From positions 3,576,501 to 3,640,500 of the forward strand of contig NZ_CP088297.1 in NCBI RefSeq assembly GCF_024666615.1: DNA of 64,000 nt, read 5' to 3'. A program made the translations under genes and the position numbers. The notes under the pieces were generated by a model. That model searched no databases. It worked only from the letters and a program-made list of their open reading frames with translations, and was not told the DNA's origin. Each line of letters begins with the position of its first letter. Within the stretch, counting starts at the first letter, position 1. Origin of the DNA: Aquabacterium sp. J223. GTDB taxonomy: Bacteria > Pseudomonadota > Gammaproteobacteria > Burkholderiales > Burkholderiaceae_C. Below are positions 18,462 through 29,201 of this stretch, piece by piece.

Positions 18462-19776
18462 ATGACCGACCCCACCCTGAACCCCGACCTGCGCAGCTGG
18501 GTCGCCTCGGCCAACGCCGACGACGCCGACTTCCCGATCCAGAACCTGCCCTACGGGCGCTTCCGTCGGCGCGGCGAACGCGGCGACGGCGACTGGCGCA
18601 TCGGCATCGCCATCGGCGACCAGGTGCTGGACCTGCGCCGTGCCGCCGCCGCGCACGACTGGCCGGCGGCCGTCCAGCCGCTGCTGCAGCCGCTGGCGGC
18701 CGGCGACCTCAACGCCTTCATGGCGCTGCCCGCGGCCCGCCGTGCGCCCCTGCGGCTGGCCCTGAGCGAGGCCCTGCGCGACGGCAGCCCGCTGCAGGCC
18801 ACGCTGGCGCCCTGCCTGCTGCCGCAGGCCGAGGCCGAGATGGGCCTGCCCTGCCGTATCGGCGACTACACCGACTTCTACACCGGCATCCACCACGCCA
18901 CCAGCGTCGGCAAGCTGTTCCGGCCCGATGCGCCGCTGTTGCCCAACTACCGGTGGGTGCCCATCGGCTACCACGGCCGGGCGTCGTCCATCCTGCCCAG
19001 CGGCCGCGCCTTCCGCCGGCCCAAGGGCCAGCTCAAGCCGGCGGATGCCGAGGTGCCGGTGCTGGCCCCGAGCCAGCGGCTGGACTACGAACTGGAGCTG
19101 GCGGTCTTCGTCGGCGCGCCCAATGCGCTGGGCGAGCCGGTGGCCATGGCCGAGGCGGAGGCGCATGTCTTCGGCCTGGGCCTGTTCAACGACTGGAGCG
19201 CGCGCGACATCCAGGCCTGGGAGTACCAGCCGCTGGGGCCCTTCCTGTCCAAGAGCTTCGCCAGCACGCTGTCGCCGTGGGTCGTGCCGCTGGAGGCGCT
19301 GGCCCCCCTTCCGCGTGCCCTTCACCCGGCCGGCCGGCGACCCCGAGCCGCTGCCCTACCTCGACGGCGAGGCCAACCGACGCCAGGGCGCCATCGACCT
19401 CCGGCTCGAGGTGCTGCTGCAGACCGCCGCCATGCGCGAGCAGGGCCTGCCGGCGGTGACCCTGAGCCGCTCCAACTTCACCGACGCGTACTGGACGCTG
19501 GCGCAGCTGGTGGCGCACCACACCATCAACGGCTGCAACCTGCAGAGCGGCGACCTGCTCGGCACCGGCACCCTGTCCGGCCCCGCGCCCGAGCAGGCCG
19601 GCTCGATGCTGGAGCTGAGCCGCGGCGGCAAGCAGCCCATCGCGCTGCCCACCGGCGAGACGCGCACCTTCCTGGCGGACGGCGACAGCGTGACGCTGCG
19701 CGGCTGGTGCGAACGCCCCGGCGCACGGCGCATCGGCTTCGGCGCCTGCACGGGGACCGTGCTGCCGGCGGCCTGA
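18462..19776 (+). CDS. fahA: Fumarylacetoacetase, reading frame broken once
   Basis: The product hydrolyses fumarylacetoacetate to fumarate and acetoacetate, the last step of homogentisate breakdown. The N-terminal half contains GDYTDFYTGIHHATSVGKLF and PIGYHGRASSILPSG, with metal-site region LDYELELAVFVG. The frame is lost after VVPLEALAP, and the family sequence resumes one base out at FRVPFTRPAGDPEPLPYL, continuing with SNFTDAYWTLAQLVAHHTINGC and the end at 19776. The junction is a run of six C at 19303-19308; five would restore a normal protein of about 437 residues. With no other damage, this looks like a sequencing error or a very recent mutation. Confidence 0.88.
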
Positions 19777-19817
19777 CGGCCTGCGCCTCCAGGCCGGCCG
19801 GACTCGCGGGTCGTCCC

Positions 19818-19835
19818 GTGCCATCCGCATGGCAC
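19818..19835. promoter_or_regulatory. Perfect palindrome upstream of the Rieske oxygenase gene
   Basis: A 7-base perfect inverted repeat, GTGCCAT and ATGGCAC, separated by CCGC, lies in the 192 bases between fumarylacetoacetase and the Rieske oxygenase gene. No T-rich tract follows it, so an operator for a repressor is as likely as a weak terminator. No other gene or RNA was seen in this gap. Confidence 0.3.
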
Positions 19836-19968
19836 AGACAACGCCGCCCGCGCTGCCTACAGTGGGTCCCTCGCGGCCGACGACGGGCACGGGCGGACGA
19901 CGGGCCGCCGGTGCTCGACATCAACGCCCGCCGCCTCGGCGACCACCGCACTGCGCACCGGCAAGGCC

Positions 19969-21069
19969 ATGACCCAGAGCACCCTCAGCAGCAGCAATGG
20001 CAAGATCACCAGGAGCCGCCACGTCGACACGCCCTTCGTGCGCAACTGCTGGTACGTGATCGCCTGGTCGCACGAAGTGCCGGACGGCGGGCTCTTCAGC
20101 CGCACGGTGATCGGCGAGCCCGTCCTGCTCATGCGGCGCGCCGACGGCCGCCTCACCGCCCTGCTCGACCGCTGCAGCCACCGGCTGGCGCCGCTGTCGA
20201 TCGGCCAGCGCGAGGGCGACACCGTGCGCTGCGCCTACCACGGCATCCGGTTCGACGCCACCGGCCGCTGCCTGGAGGTGCCGGGCACCGAGCGCGTGCC
20301 GCCCGGCCTCGACCTCAAGACCTACCCGGTGGTCGAGCACCGGCGCTGGATCTTCGTCTGGATGGGCGATCCCGCGCTCGCCGACACCGCCCTGCTGCCC
20401 GACAACCATTCCAACGACTCGCCGGACTGGGTGAACCAGCCGGGGTACATGCACTACGAGGTGCCCTACCTGCTGATCTGCGACAACCTGCTGGACTTCT
20501 CGCACCTGAGCTATGTGCACGCGACGACGCTGGGCGGTTCGACCGAGATCGCCCGGGCCCGCCAGCACAACGAGCCGGTGCGCGTGGGCGACCGTCAGGT
20601 GGGCGTGCGCATCACCCGCGAGGTCAAGGGCGTGCCCGCGTCGCCCTACTGGCACAGCTTCCGGCCAGGGCTGGCGGGCGACTACCGGCGATGGTTCCAC
20701 TACGACTTCGTGCTGCCCGGCGTCCTGCTGATGGACTCCGGCGGCCATCCGATGGACGCGCCCGACGACGTGGCGCGCACGGTGCGGATGCACAGTTGCC
20801 AGGCGGTGACGCCGGAAACCGAGACCAGCAGCCACTACTTCTTCCAGCAGTCCTGCCAGCGCCAGGACTTCGAGCGCGCGGCGGAGACGCCGCAGCGCAT
20901 GCACGAGGTGCTGCTCAAGGCCTTCGTCGAAGACCGCGACATGATCACCGCGCAGTACCGGGCCATCCTGGCCACGCCGGACCTGCCGATGCGCCCCGTC
21001 GCGCTGGACGCCGCGCTGGGCCAGTTCCGCGCGCTGGTCGAGCGCCTGGCGCAGGCGGAGGCACGCTGA
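19969..21069 (+). CDS. Rieske non-haem iron oxygenase (VanA-like O-demethylase/ring hydroxylase alpha subunit)
   Basis: This 366-residue oxygenase component begins with a domain that binds a Rieske [2Fe-2S] cluster: CSHRLAPLS and CAYHGIRFD give the CxH/CxxH ligands near residues 67-90. The catalytic domain contains the bridging Asp and iron-ligand region CDNLLDFSHLSYVHATTLGG. The NCWYVIAWSHEVP start and overall layout match the vanillate O-demethylase oxygenase (VanA) group, which removes methyl groups from methoxylated aromatics or hydroxylates rings. No reductase (VanB-like) is adjacent, so electrons must come from elsewhere. It is separated by about 190 bases from the homogentisate genes and may be a separate unit. 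The substrate cannot be read from sequence. Confidence 0.85.
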   Translation: MTQSTLSSSNGKITRSRHVDTPFVRNCWYVIAWSHEVPDGGLFSRTVIGEPVLLMRRADGRLTALLDRCSHRLAPLSIGQREGDTVRCAYHGIRFDATGRCLEVPGTERVPPGLDLKTYPVVEHRRWIFVWMGDPALADTALLPDNHSNDSPDWVNQPGYMHYEVPYLLICDNLLDFSHLSYVHATTLGGSTEIARARQHNEPVRVGDRQVGVRITREVKGVPASPYWHSFRPGLAGDYRRWFHYDFVLPGVLLMDSGGHPMDAPDDVARTVRMHSCQAVTPETETSSHYFFQQSCQRQDFERAAETPQRMHEVLLKAFVEDRDMITAQYRAILATPDLPMRPVALDAALGQFRALVERLAQAEAR

Positions 21070-21108
21070 GCCGCCGGGCGGCGGCCGAGCGGCGGCCCTG
21101 CGCGATGG

Positions 21109-23034
21109 TCAGGGCCGCACCTCGAAGTCCAGCAGTTCGACGCCCTCGTCCACCTGCTCGCCCGCGACGAAGCGGAAGGCGCTGACCACGCCCTTCGCCG
21201 GCGCCTGCAGGGTGTGCTCCATCTTCATCGCCTCCATCACCAGCAGCGGCGTGCCGGCCTCCACCGCGGCGCCCTCGGCCACCAGCAGCGCAATCACCTT
21301 GCCCGGCATCGGCGCCCTCAGGCCGCGGGCGACGTCATCTTCCGCGCCGTCGCCGTCGCCGGCGTGCACCGGTGCCAGCACCCAGACCCGGCCGTCGAGG
21401 AAGACGTGCCAGCGACCGTCGGCGCCGGCCACCGCGGTGGCGGCGCGCCGGCGGCCGTGCGGCAGCGCCTCGTCCACCGCCAGCGTTCGCACGACCTCGC
21501 CATGGCGCAGCGTCACCGGCCGCGGCGCGCGGCCGTTCGGCCGCCAGCCGTCGAGCAGCCGCCAGGGTGAATCGGGCCCGTCGCCGGCGGCGTCGGCGGC
21601 GGCCAGCGTGCACCGGTCCTCGCGCTGCCGCTCGGCCTGCGCGGCCAGCCGCCACACGTCCTCGGGCGGGTCCTGCGGGGGCGGGAAGAGCCGCCCGTGC
21701 TCGCGCTCGATCAACGCGGTGTCGAGGTCGGCGTCGGCAAAGGACGGCGTCGCCACCAGCCGCGACAGGAACCCGACGTTGTTCGCCACGCCCACCACCT
21801 GCACCTCGGCCAGCGCACGGCGCAGGCGCGCCAGCGCGCGCGCCCGGTCGTGGTCCCAGACGACGAGCTTGGCGATCATCGGGTCGTAGTGGGGCGTGAT
21901 CTCGTCGCCGCACTCGACCCCGCTGTCCACCCGCACGTGGGCCGAGTCCGCCGGCAGGGCCAGGTGCGTCAGCCGGCCGGTGGAGGGCAGGAAGCCCTTG
22001 TCGGGGTCCTCGGCGTACAGCCGGGCCTCGATGGCATGACCGGTCAGCGACAGCTGCTCCTGCCGCAGCGGCAGGGGCTCGCCGGCGGCCACGCGCAGCT
22101 GCCACTCGACCAGGTCCAGCCCGGTGACCAGCTCGGTGACCGGGTGCTCCACCTGCAGCCGGGTGTTCATCTCCATGAAGTAGAAGCGGCCGTCGGGCTG
22201 CGCGATGAACTCGACGGTGCCGGCGCCGACGTAGCCCACCGCCCGGGCCGCGTCCACCGCGGCGCGGCCCATGGCGGCGCGGCGTTCGGGGGTCATGCCG
22301 GGTGCGGGCGCTTCCTCCAGCACCTTCTGGTGGCGGCGCTGCACCGAGCAGTCGCGCTCGAACAGGTGGACGCATCCGCCCTGGCGGTCGCCGAAGACCT
22401 GCACCTCGATGTGCCGCGGCCGCAGCACGTACTGCTCGATGAGCACCTGGTCGTCGCCGAAGGCGTTCAGCGCCTCGCGCCGGCACGACAGCAGCGCGGC
22501 CTCGAAGTCGGCTGGGGCGTCGACGCGGCGCATGCCCTTGCCGCCCCCGCCGGCGCTGGCCTTGATCAGCACCGGGTAGCCGATGCGGTCGGCCTGTGCC
22601 GCGAGGAAACCGGCGTCCTGCTTGTCGCCGTGGTAGCCCGGCGTCAGCGGCACGCCGGCCGCCGCCATCAGCGCCTTGGCGGCCGACTTGCTGCCCATGG
22701 CCCGGATGGCCGAGGCCGGCGGGCCGATGAAGACGAGGCCGGCGCGCTCGCAGGCGTCGGCGAAGTCGGCGTTCTCGGACAGGAAGCCGTAGCCCGGGTG
22801 AATCGCCTGCGCGCCGGTCTGCCTCGCCGCCGCGAGGATGCGATCGCCCACCAGGTACGACGCGCGCGCAGGCGCCGGGCCGATGCACACCGCCTCGTCG
22901 GCCAGGCGCACGTGGCGGGCGTTGGCGTCGGCTTCGGAATGCACGGCGACGGTGGCGATGCCGAGGCGCCGCGCGGTGCGGACGACGCGGCAGGCGATCT
23001 CCCCGCGGTTGGCGATGAGGACCTTGCCGAACAT
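21109..23034 (-). CDS. liuD: 3-methylcrotonyl-CoA carboxylase, biotin-containing alpha subunit
   Basis: This 641-residue protein has biotin carboxylase, a linker and a C-terminal biotinyl domain. The N-terminal MFGKVLIANRGEIACRVVRTA is typical. ATP-grasp motifs include KASAGGGGKGMR and MNTRLQVEHPVTE, and the biotin-attachment motif VMEAMKMEH lies near the end. It carboxylates biotin, which the beta subunit uses to carboxylate 3-methylcrotonyl-CoA in leucine breakdown. Related enzymes include acetyl-, propionyl- and geranyl-CoA carboxylases. The neighbouring isovaleryl-CoA dehydrogenase and methylglutaconyl-CoA hydratase-like genes select the leucine role. It starts two bases after the hydratase gene. 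Confidence 0.92.
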   Translation of the reverse strand: MFGKVLIANRGEIACRVVRTARRLGIATVAVHSEADANARHVRLADEAVCIGPAPARASYLVGDRILAAARQTGAQAIHPGYGFLSENADFADACERAGLVFIGPPASAIRAMGSKSAAKALMAAAGVPLTPGYHGDKQDAGFLAAQADRIGYPVLIKASAGGGGKGMRRVDAPADFEAALLSCRREALNAFGDDQVLIEQYVLRPRHIEVQVFGDRQGGCVHLFERDCSVQRRHQKVLEEAPAPGMTPERRAAMGRAAVDAARAVGYVGAGTVEFIAQPDGRFYFMEMNTRLQVEHPVTELVTGLDLVEWQLRVAAGEPLPLRQEQLSLTGHAIEARLYAEDPDKGFLPSTGRLTHLALPADSAHVRVDSGVECGDEITPHYDPMIAKLVVWDHDRARALARLRRALAEVQVVGVANNVGFLSRLVATPSFADADLDTALIEREHGRLFPPPQDPPEDVWRLAAQAERQREDRCTLAAADAAGDGPDSPWRLLDGWRPNGRAPRPVTLRHGEVVRTLAVDEALPHGRRRAATAVAGADGRWHVFLDGRVWVLAPVHAGDGDGAEDDVARGLRAPMPGKVIALLVAEGAAVEAGTPLLVMEAMKMEHTLQAPAKGVVSAFRFVAGEQVDEGVELLDFEVRP

Positions 23035-23036
23035 CG

Positions 23037-23822
23037 TCAGTCCCTCCACGACGGCTTGCGCTTGCCGAGGAAGGCGGCCAGGCCCTCGCGCGCCTCGGGG
23101 GTGGCGCGCAGGCGGGCGATGCGCTGCGCCGTGTCCTCCACCAGCGCGTCGTCCACCGGCCGGTGGGCCACCGCGCGGATCAGCTCGGTGGACGCGCGCT
23201 GCGCCAGCGGGCCGCCGGCCAGCAGCGCGTCGACCAGCGACTGCACGGCGGCGTCGAGCGCGTCCGGCGCCGCCACCTCGTGCGCCAGCCCCAGCGCATG
23301 CGCGCGCTGCGCGTCGATGCGCTCGCCGGTCTGGAAGTAGCGATGCGCCTGCCGCTCGCCGATGGCCCGCAGCACGTAGGGACCGATGGCCGAGGGGATG
23401 AGGCCCAGGCGCACCTCGGAGGTGGCGAACTGCGCCTCGGTGGAGGCGACGCAGAGGTCGCAGGCCGCCGCCAGCCCGAGGCCGCCGCCGAGCGCGGCGC
23501 CGTGCACGCGTGCGATGGTGGGCTGCGGCAGCTCGGCCAGCGTTCGCAGCATCAGCGCCAGCCGGCGCGCATCGGCCAGGTTGTCGTCCGGCGAGGCGGC
23601 GCCCAGCCGCTGCATCCAGCCCAGGTCGGCGCCGGCGGAGAAGCTCTTGCCGCGACCGGCCAGCACCAGCACGCGCACGCCGGGGTCGGCGGCCAGCGAC
23701 CGGAAGGCGGCCGTCAGCTCGGCGATCAAGCCTTCGTCGAAGGCGTTGTGCACCGTCGGCCTGGCCATCCACAGCCAGGCCACCGGGCCGCGGCGTTCGA
23801 TCTCCAACGTGGTGAAGTGCAT
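23037..23822 (-). CDS. liuC: Enoyl-CoA hydratase/isomerase family, probable 3-methylglutaconyl-CoA hydratase
   Basis: This 261-residue crotonase-fold protein has the oxyanion-hole segments LAGRGKSFSAGADLGWMQ and VHGAALGGGLGLAAACDLCVAS, and the usual RLGLIPSAIGPYVLRAIG. The start MHFTTLEIERRG was chosen because family members begin about there. A longer start ten codons upstream has no support. Placed between the two 3-methylcrotonyl-CoA carboxylase subunit genes, it should hydrate 3-methylglutaconyl-CoA to HMG-CoA in leucine degradation. Crotonase paralogues are hard to tell apart by sequence, so the specificity rests on context. Confidence 0.88.
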   Translation of the reverse strand: MHFTTLEIERRGPVAWLWMARPTVHNAFDEGLIAELTAAFRSLAADPGVRVLVLAGRGKSFSAGADLGWMQRLGAASPDDNLADARRLALMLRTLAELPQPTIARVHGAALGGGLGLAAACDLCVASTEAQFATSEVRLGLIPSAIGPYVLRAIGERQAHRYFQTGERIDAQRAHALGLAHEVAAPDALDAAVQSLVDALLAGGPLAQRASTELIRAVAHRPVDDALVEDTAQRIARLRATPEAREGLAAFLGKRKPSWRD

Positions 23823-23859
23823 GGCGTTCACGGTGGCAGAAGGCACGGGCACGTCGGCC

Positions 23860-25471
<1,612 letters not shown>

Positions 25472-25472
25472 G

Positions 25473-26648
25473 TCATGCCGTCTCGTTGAACAGCTCGCGG
25501 CCGATGAGCATGCGCCGGATCTCCGACGTGCCGGCGCCGATCTCGTACAGCTTGGCGTCGCGCCACAGCCGCCCCGCCGCCACCTCGTTGGTGTAACCCA
25601 CGCCGCCCAGCGCCTGGATGGTCTCGCCGGCCATCCAGGTGGCCTTCTCGGCCAGGTACAGGATGGCCCCGGCGGCGTCCTTGCGCAGGCTGCGGGCGTG
25701 GTCGCGGCGGTCGCAGGCCGCGCCGACGGCGTAGCCGTAGGCCCGGCAGGCCTGCCAGGTGGTGTACAGGTCGGCCAGCTTGCCCTGCATGAGCTGGAAC
25801 TCGCCGATCGGCTGGCCGAACTGCCGACGCTCGTGCACGTAGGGCAGCACCAGGTCCATGCAGGCGGCCATGATGCCCAGCGGCCCGCCGCAGAGCACCG
25901 CCCGCTCGTAGTCCAGCCCGGACATCAGCACCCGCGCGCCGTGGCCGACGCCGCCCAGCACGTTGTCCTCGGGCACCTCGCAGTCCTCGAAGAACACCGG
26001 CCAGGTGTTGGAGCCGCGCATGCCCAGCTTGTCCAGCTTGCGGCCGAAGCCGAGGCCCTTGAAGCCCTTCTCGACGATGAAGGCGGTGATGCCCTTCGGG
26101 CCGGCGCCGGGGTCGGTCTTGGCGTAGACGACCAGGGTGTCGGCGTCGCCGCCGTTGGTGATCCACATCTTCGAGCCGTTGAGCACGTAGCGGTCGCCCC
26201 GGCGGTCGGCGCGCAGCGCCATGCTGACCACGTCGGAGCCGGCGCCCGGCTCGCTCATCGCGAGCGCACCGACGTGCTCGCCGCTGACCAGCCGGGGCAG
26301 GTAGCGCCGCTTCTGCGCCTCGCTGCCGTGGCGGTGGAGCTGGTTGATGCAGAGGTTGGAGTGCGCACCGTAGCTCAGGCCCACCGCGGCCGAGGCGCGC
26401 GACACCTCCTCCATCGCCACCAGGTGCGCCAGGTAGCCCATCGCGGTGCCGCCATGGGCTTCGGACACCGTCATGCCGTGCAGGCACAGGCCGCCCAGCT
26501 TCCGCCAGAGGTCGGCGGGGAACTGGTTGTCGTGGTCGATCTGCGCGGCGCGCGGTGCGATCTCCGCCGCGGCGAAGGCCCGCACCGACTCGCGCAGCAT
26601 GGCCACGGTGTCGCCGAGGTCGAAGTCAAGGCCGGGGAGGTGGTTCAC
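25473..26648 (-). CDS. liuA: Isovaleryl-CoA dehydrogenase
   Basis: This 391-residue acyl-CoA dehydrogenase oxidises isovaleryl-CoA to 3-methylcrotonyl-CoA and passes electrons to electron-transfer flavoprotein. Family motifs are [32 protein letters not shown] and [17 protein letters not shown], where the Glu lies in the region used as the base by isovaleryl-CoA dehydrogenase-type enzymes. [20 protein letters not shown] and [19 protein letters not shown] close the protein. It is the first gene of the leucine-degradation set liuA-liuB-liuC-liuD, all on the minus strand, and diverges from an AraC-type regulator. Confidence 0.94.
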   Translation of the reverse strand: MNHLPGLDFDLGDTVAMLRESVRAFAAAEIAPRAAQIDHDNQFPADLWRKLGGLCLHGMTVSEAHGGTAMGYLAHLVAMEEVSRASAAVGLSYGAHSNLCINQLHRHGSEAQKRRYLPRLVSGEHVGALAMSEPGAGSDVVSMALRADRRGDRYVLNGSKMWITNGGDADTLVVYAKTDPGAGPKGITAFIVEKGFKGLGFGRKLDKLGMRGSNTWPVFFEDCEVPEDNVLGGVGHGARVLMSGLDYERAVLCGGPLGIMAACMDLVLPYVHERRQFGQPIGEFQLMQGKLADLYTTWQACRAYGYAVGAACDRRDHARSLRKDAAGAILYLAEKATWMAGETIQALGGVGYTNEVAAGRLWRDAKLYEIGAGTSEIRRMLIGRELFNETA

Positions 26649-26718
26649 GGCGGTTCCTCGTCGGGTGGATTGCCGCCGAGCCTAGCGCGGGCCGACGGCG
26701 CGGGTGCGCCGAGTTGGT

Positions 26719-26742
26719 TGCAAATGCTGCCAGCGCTTTGCA
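26719..26742. promoter_or_regulatory. Candidate operator between liuA and the AraC-type regulator
   Basis: The 104 bases between the divergent liuA and regulator genes contain TGCAAA (26719-26724) and TTTGCA (26737-26742), a perfect inverted repeat. An inner pair GCTG / CAGC (26726-26734) is centred within half a base of the same point. Such a nested dyad is a plausible binding site controlling both genes. It overlaps the region just before the regulator start, so autoregulation is possible. Confidence 0.35.
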
Positions 26743-26752
26743 CACTGCGGCG

Positions 26753-27796
26753 ATGCCTGCCCGCCCCCGCCCCGCGCCCGCGGCCGCCCCGCGCGCGGCG
26801 ACGCCGATGGCCTTCGTGCGCGCGGTGCTGCTGGCCTACGCCCGCTACGGCGTGCCGCCGCAGGGCGCGCTGGAGGCGGCGCAGGTGTCGCCGTCGCTGC
26901 TCGACGATGCGACGGCCTGCATCACCTCCGCGCAGTTCGAGCGGCTGTGCGCGCATGCCATGCAGGAGCTGGACGACGAGGCGCTGGGCTGGTTCTCGCG
27001 CCGCCTGCCCTGGGGCAGCTACGGCCTGCTGTGCCGCGCCTCGCTGGGCGCGCCGACGCTGGGGCTGGCGCTCAAGCGCTGGTGCCGCCACCACCGGCTG
27101 CTCACCGACGACCTGCACCTGTCGCTGACGGTCGAGGGCGGAGACGCCGTCGTCGCCATCGACGAGCGCGTCGACCTGGCGGCGATGCGCGAGTTCTGCC
27201 TGGTCAGCAGCCTGCGCTACCTGCACGGTTATGCCTGCTGGGCCGTCGACTCGCGCATCGCGCTGCGCGAGGTGGCCCTGCCCATCGCCCGGCCGCCACA
27301 CGGCGCGGTGCACGAGCTCATCTTCCCCGGCCCGGTGCGGCATGGCGCCGCGCGCACGCAGATGCGGCTGGACGCCAGCTACCTCGAGCTGCCGCTGCTG
27401 CGCGACGAGGCGGCGCTGGGCGGCATGCTGCAGCACGCGCTGCCGCTGACCGTGCGGCCCTATCGGCGCGACCGGCTGCTGGCCGATTCGGTGCGCCACC
27501 TGCTGCGCACCCGCGGCGCCGAACTGCGCACCGCCGAGTCGCTGGCCGCGGCGCTGGGGCAGTCGTCGCGAACGCTGCACCGCCAGCTGGCCGACCAGGG
27601 CAGCTCGGTGCAGCGCCTGCGCGACGAGGTCCGCTGCGACCAGGCCCTGCACCTGCTGCACCGCACCGCCAAGCCGGTCAAGCAGGTGGCCGAGGCGGTG
27701 GGCTTCAAGGACGAGAAGAGCTTCATCCGCGCCTTCAAGGGCTGGACCGGCCGCTCGCCGGGCGACCTGCGCAGGCGGCGGTCGTCCGGGCCCTGA
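26753..27796 (+). CDS. AraC-family transcriptional regulator
   Basis: This 347-residue regulator has an N-terminal ligand-binding domain of the Arabinose_bd type seen in OruR/ArgR-like AraC proteins, and a C-terminal double helix-turn-helix (SLAAALGQSSRTLHRQLADQ and VAEAVGFKDEKSFIRAFKGW). It is transcribed away from the leucine/isovalerate genes and is their likely regulator by position. LiuR of Pseudomonas is MerR-type, so this would be a different control solution. The start at 26753 gives a Pro/Ala-rich N-terminus of about 18 residues before the conserved MAFVRAVLLAYARYG; the true start may be that Met. Confidence 0.87.
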   Translation: MPARPRPAPAAAPRAATPMAFVRAVLLAYARYGVPPQGALEAAQVSPSLLDDATACITSAQFERLCAHAMQELDDEALGWFSRRLPWGSYGLLCRASLGAPTLGLALKRWCRHHRLLTDDLHLSLTVEGGDAVVAIDERVDLAAMREFCLVSSLRYLHGYACWAVDSRIALREVALPIARPPHGAVHELIFPGPVRHGAARTQMRLDASYLELPLLRDEAALGGMLQHALPLTVRPYRRDRLLADSVRHLLRTRGAELRTAESLAAALGQSSRTLHRQLADQGSSVQRLRDEVRCDQALHLLHRTAKPVKQVAEAVGFKDEKSFIRAFKGWTGRSPGDLRRRRSSGP

Positions 27797-27808
27797 GACG
27801 GCCCGGAC
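27784..27808 (+). terminator. GC-rich hairpin at the end of the AraC-type gene
   Basis: A 9-base perfect stem, GTCCGGGCC and GGCCCGGAC, with a 7-base loop overlaps the stop codon of the regulator gene. There is no clear T tract after it, so it may be a weak or Rho-assisted terminator, or only an mRNA 3'-end structure. Confidence 0.35.
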
Positions 27809-27823
27809 GTTCCCCCACCAGGC

Positions 27824-27863
27824 AAAGAAAAACGGGCCAGACGCTTGAAGCATCTGGCCCGTT
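27824..27863 (-). terminator. Intrinsic terminator of the tRNA-Arg gene
   Basis: An 11-base perfect stem, AACGGGCCAGA (27831-27841) and TCTGGCCCGTT (27853-27863), is followed on the minus strand by a TTTTTC-rich tract (A-rich on the plus strand at 27824-27830). It lies about 20 bases beyond the 3' end of the tRNA, the right place for its terminator. Confidence 0.8.
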
Positions 27864-27881
27864 CATCCAGAACCAAGATTC

Positions 27882-27958
27882 TGGCGCGGCTGGCAGGATT
27901 CGAACCCACGACCCCTTGGTTCGTAGCCAAGTACTCTATCCAACTGAGCTACAGCCGC
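27882..27958 (-). tRNA. tRNA-Arg (anticodon ACG)
   Basis: The minus strand folds into a normal 77-base tRNA. The acceptor stem is GCGGCTG with CAGCCGC, the D-arm is TAGCTCAGTTGGATAGAGTA, the anticodon stem is CTTGG/CCAAG with loop CTACGAA (anticodon ACG), and the T-arm contains GGTTCGAATCC. The CCA end is encoded. ACG reads CGU/CGC/CGA codons after A34 is converted to inosine. A possible -10 box (TATAGT) lies 10-15 bases upstream, and a strong terminator follows. No integrase is adjacent, so it shows no sign of being used as an integration site here. Confidence 0.97.
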
Positions 27959-27998
27959 TGAGCCCCGGACTATAACACGGCGCCTGCCCGGCCCCGGC

Positions 27999-29087
27999 TC
28001 ACAGCTTCTCCTCGCGGAACAGGTCCAGCTTGTCCTGCACCGCGCGGTCGGAGTAGCTGAACAGCACCGCGTCGTCGGTGGCGGTGGCGTGCTGCACCGT
28101 CGTCCAGCTCGGCACCACGAACAGGTCGTGCGGCCCCCAGTGGAACACCTGGTCGCCCACGCGGCTGGTGCCGTGGCCTTCGACCACGGTGAACACCGTG
28201 CTGTCGGTGGACCGGTAGGGCCGGCTCTCGAAGCCCTTGGGCAGCAGCTGCATGCAGGTGGCGATGGTGGGCATGGCCCAGCCGCCGTTGACCGGGTTGA
28301 CGTAGCGCATCTTGTGGCCGTGCCACGGGCTGATCTCGCGGAAGCGCGACAGGCGGTCCAGCGCCTCGCGGGTGCGGTCGTACGGGTAGTTGAAGATGGG
28401 CGAGGTCAGCGTGCCGTAGTCCTGGTCCACCGGCAGCAGGTTGGTGCCGGCCTCGGCCATGGCCGCGCCCTCGGGCCGGTCCACCGGGTGCACCTTGCCC
28501 GGGTAGCCCTCGCGGAAGCTGGCCGCCAGCAGGTTGACGATGTGCATGTCCAGCCCGTCGAGCCAGATCATCGGCTCGCTGCCGACGTTGCCGTGGTCGT
28601 GCCAGGTCCACGACGGCGTGATGACGAAGTCGCCCGGCAGCATCATCGTCTTCTCGCCGCCCACCGCGGTGTAGGCGTCGCGGCCCTCGATGATGAAGCG
28701 CAGGGCGGAGGCGACGTGCCGGTGCGCCGGCGCCGTCTCGCCGGGCAGGATGATCTGGAAGCCGGCGAACAGGCTCTGCGTGATGCGCGACTGGCCGGGC
28801 AGGCCCGGGTTCTCGAACACCAGCACACGGCGCTCGGCCTCCTCGGTGGAGATCTGGTGGCAGGCCTCCATCACGAAGGGCCGCACGTCCTCGTAGCGCC
28901 AGTGCGCCGGCACGCAGCGCGGCTGCGGCGTCTCGGTCACCAGGCCGTGCAGCACGCGCCACAGCGGCGCCAGGTGCTGGGAGCGGGCGCGCTCGTAGAA
29001 GCCGGCGCGGCCGGCCTCGGCGTCGCGGTTGACGGTGGGGACGAGGCCGGTGCCGTCGTCGGAGGGCGTGGTGGTCGGGGAGTTCAT
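27999..29087 (-). CDS. Gentisate 1,2-dioxygenase
   Basis: This 362-residue bicupin enzyme opens the ring of gentisate between C1 and C2 to form maleylpyruvate, using Fe(II). The N-terminal cupin contains PAHRHVASALRFIIEG with the HxH iron ligands and PSWTWHDHGNVG. The C-terminal half has HWGPHDLFVVPSWTTVQH. Length and motif order match NagI/GdoA-type gentisate dioxygenases. The usual partners (maleylpyruvate isomerase, fumarylpyruvate hydrolase, MarR/LysR regulator) are not adjacent, so it stands alone between the tRNA and the haem genes. 1-hydroxy-2-naphthoate and salicylate dioxygenases are the closest alternatives. Confidence 0.9.
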   Translation of the reverse strand: MNSPTTTPSDDGTGLVPTVNRDAEAGRAGFYERARSQHLAPLWRVLHGLVTETPQPRCVPAHWRYEDVRPFVMEACHQISTEEAERRVLVFENPGLPGQSRITQSLFAGFQIILPGETAPAHRHVASALRFIIEGRDAYTAVGGEKTMMLPGDFVITPSWTWHDHGNVGSEPMIWLDGLDMHIVNLLAASFREGYPGKVHPVDRPEGAAMAEAGTNLLPVDQDYGTLTSPIFNYPYDRTREALDRLSRFREISPWHGHKMRYVNPVNGGWAMPTIATCMQLLPKGFESRPYRSTDSTVFTVVEGHGTSRVGDQVFHWGPHDLFVVPSWTTVQHATATDDAVLFSYSDRAVQDKLDLFREEKL

Positions 29088-29201
29088 GGACTGCGGTCGT
29101 TCGCCTCGGCGAACCCATGCGTTTCAGCGGAACGGCACTGTCGGCGCCGGTGCGGACCGTGTCAACCGAAGGCGAATCGGCCCCGCGGCGCCGGGCCCGG
29201 G

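Noticed and set aside
27882-27958. tRNA-Arg as a phage or island attachment site
   Set aside because: No integrase gene and no duplicated 3' tRNA end were seen nearby.
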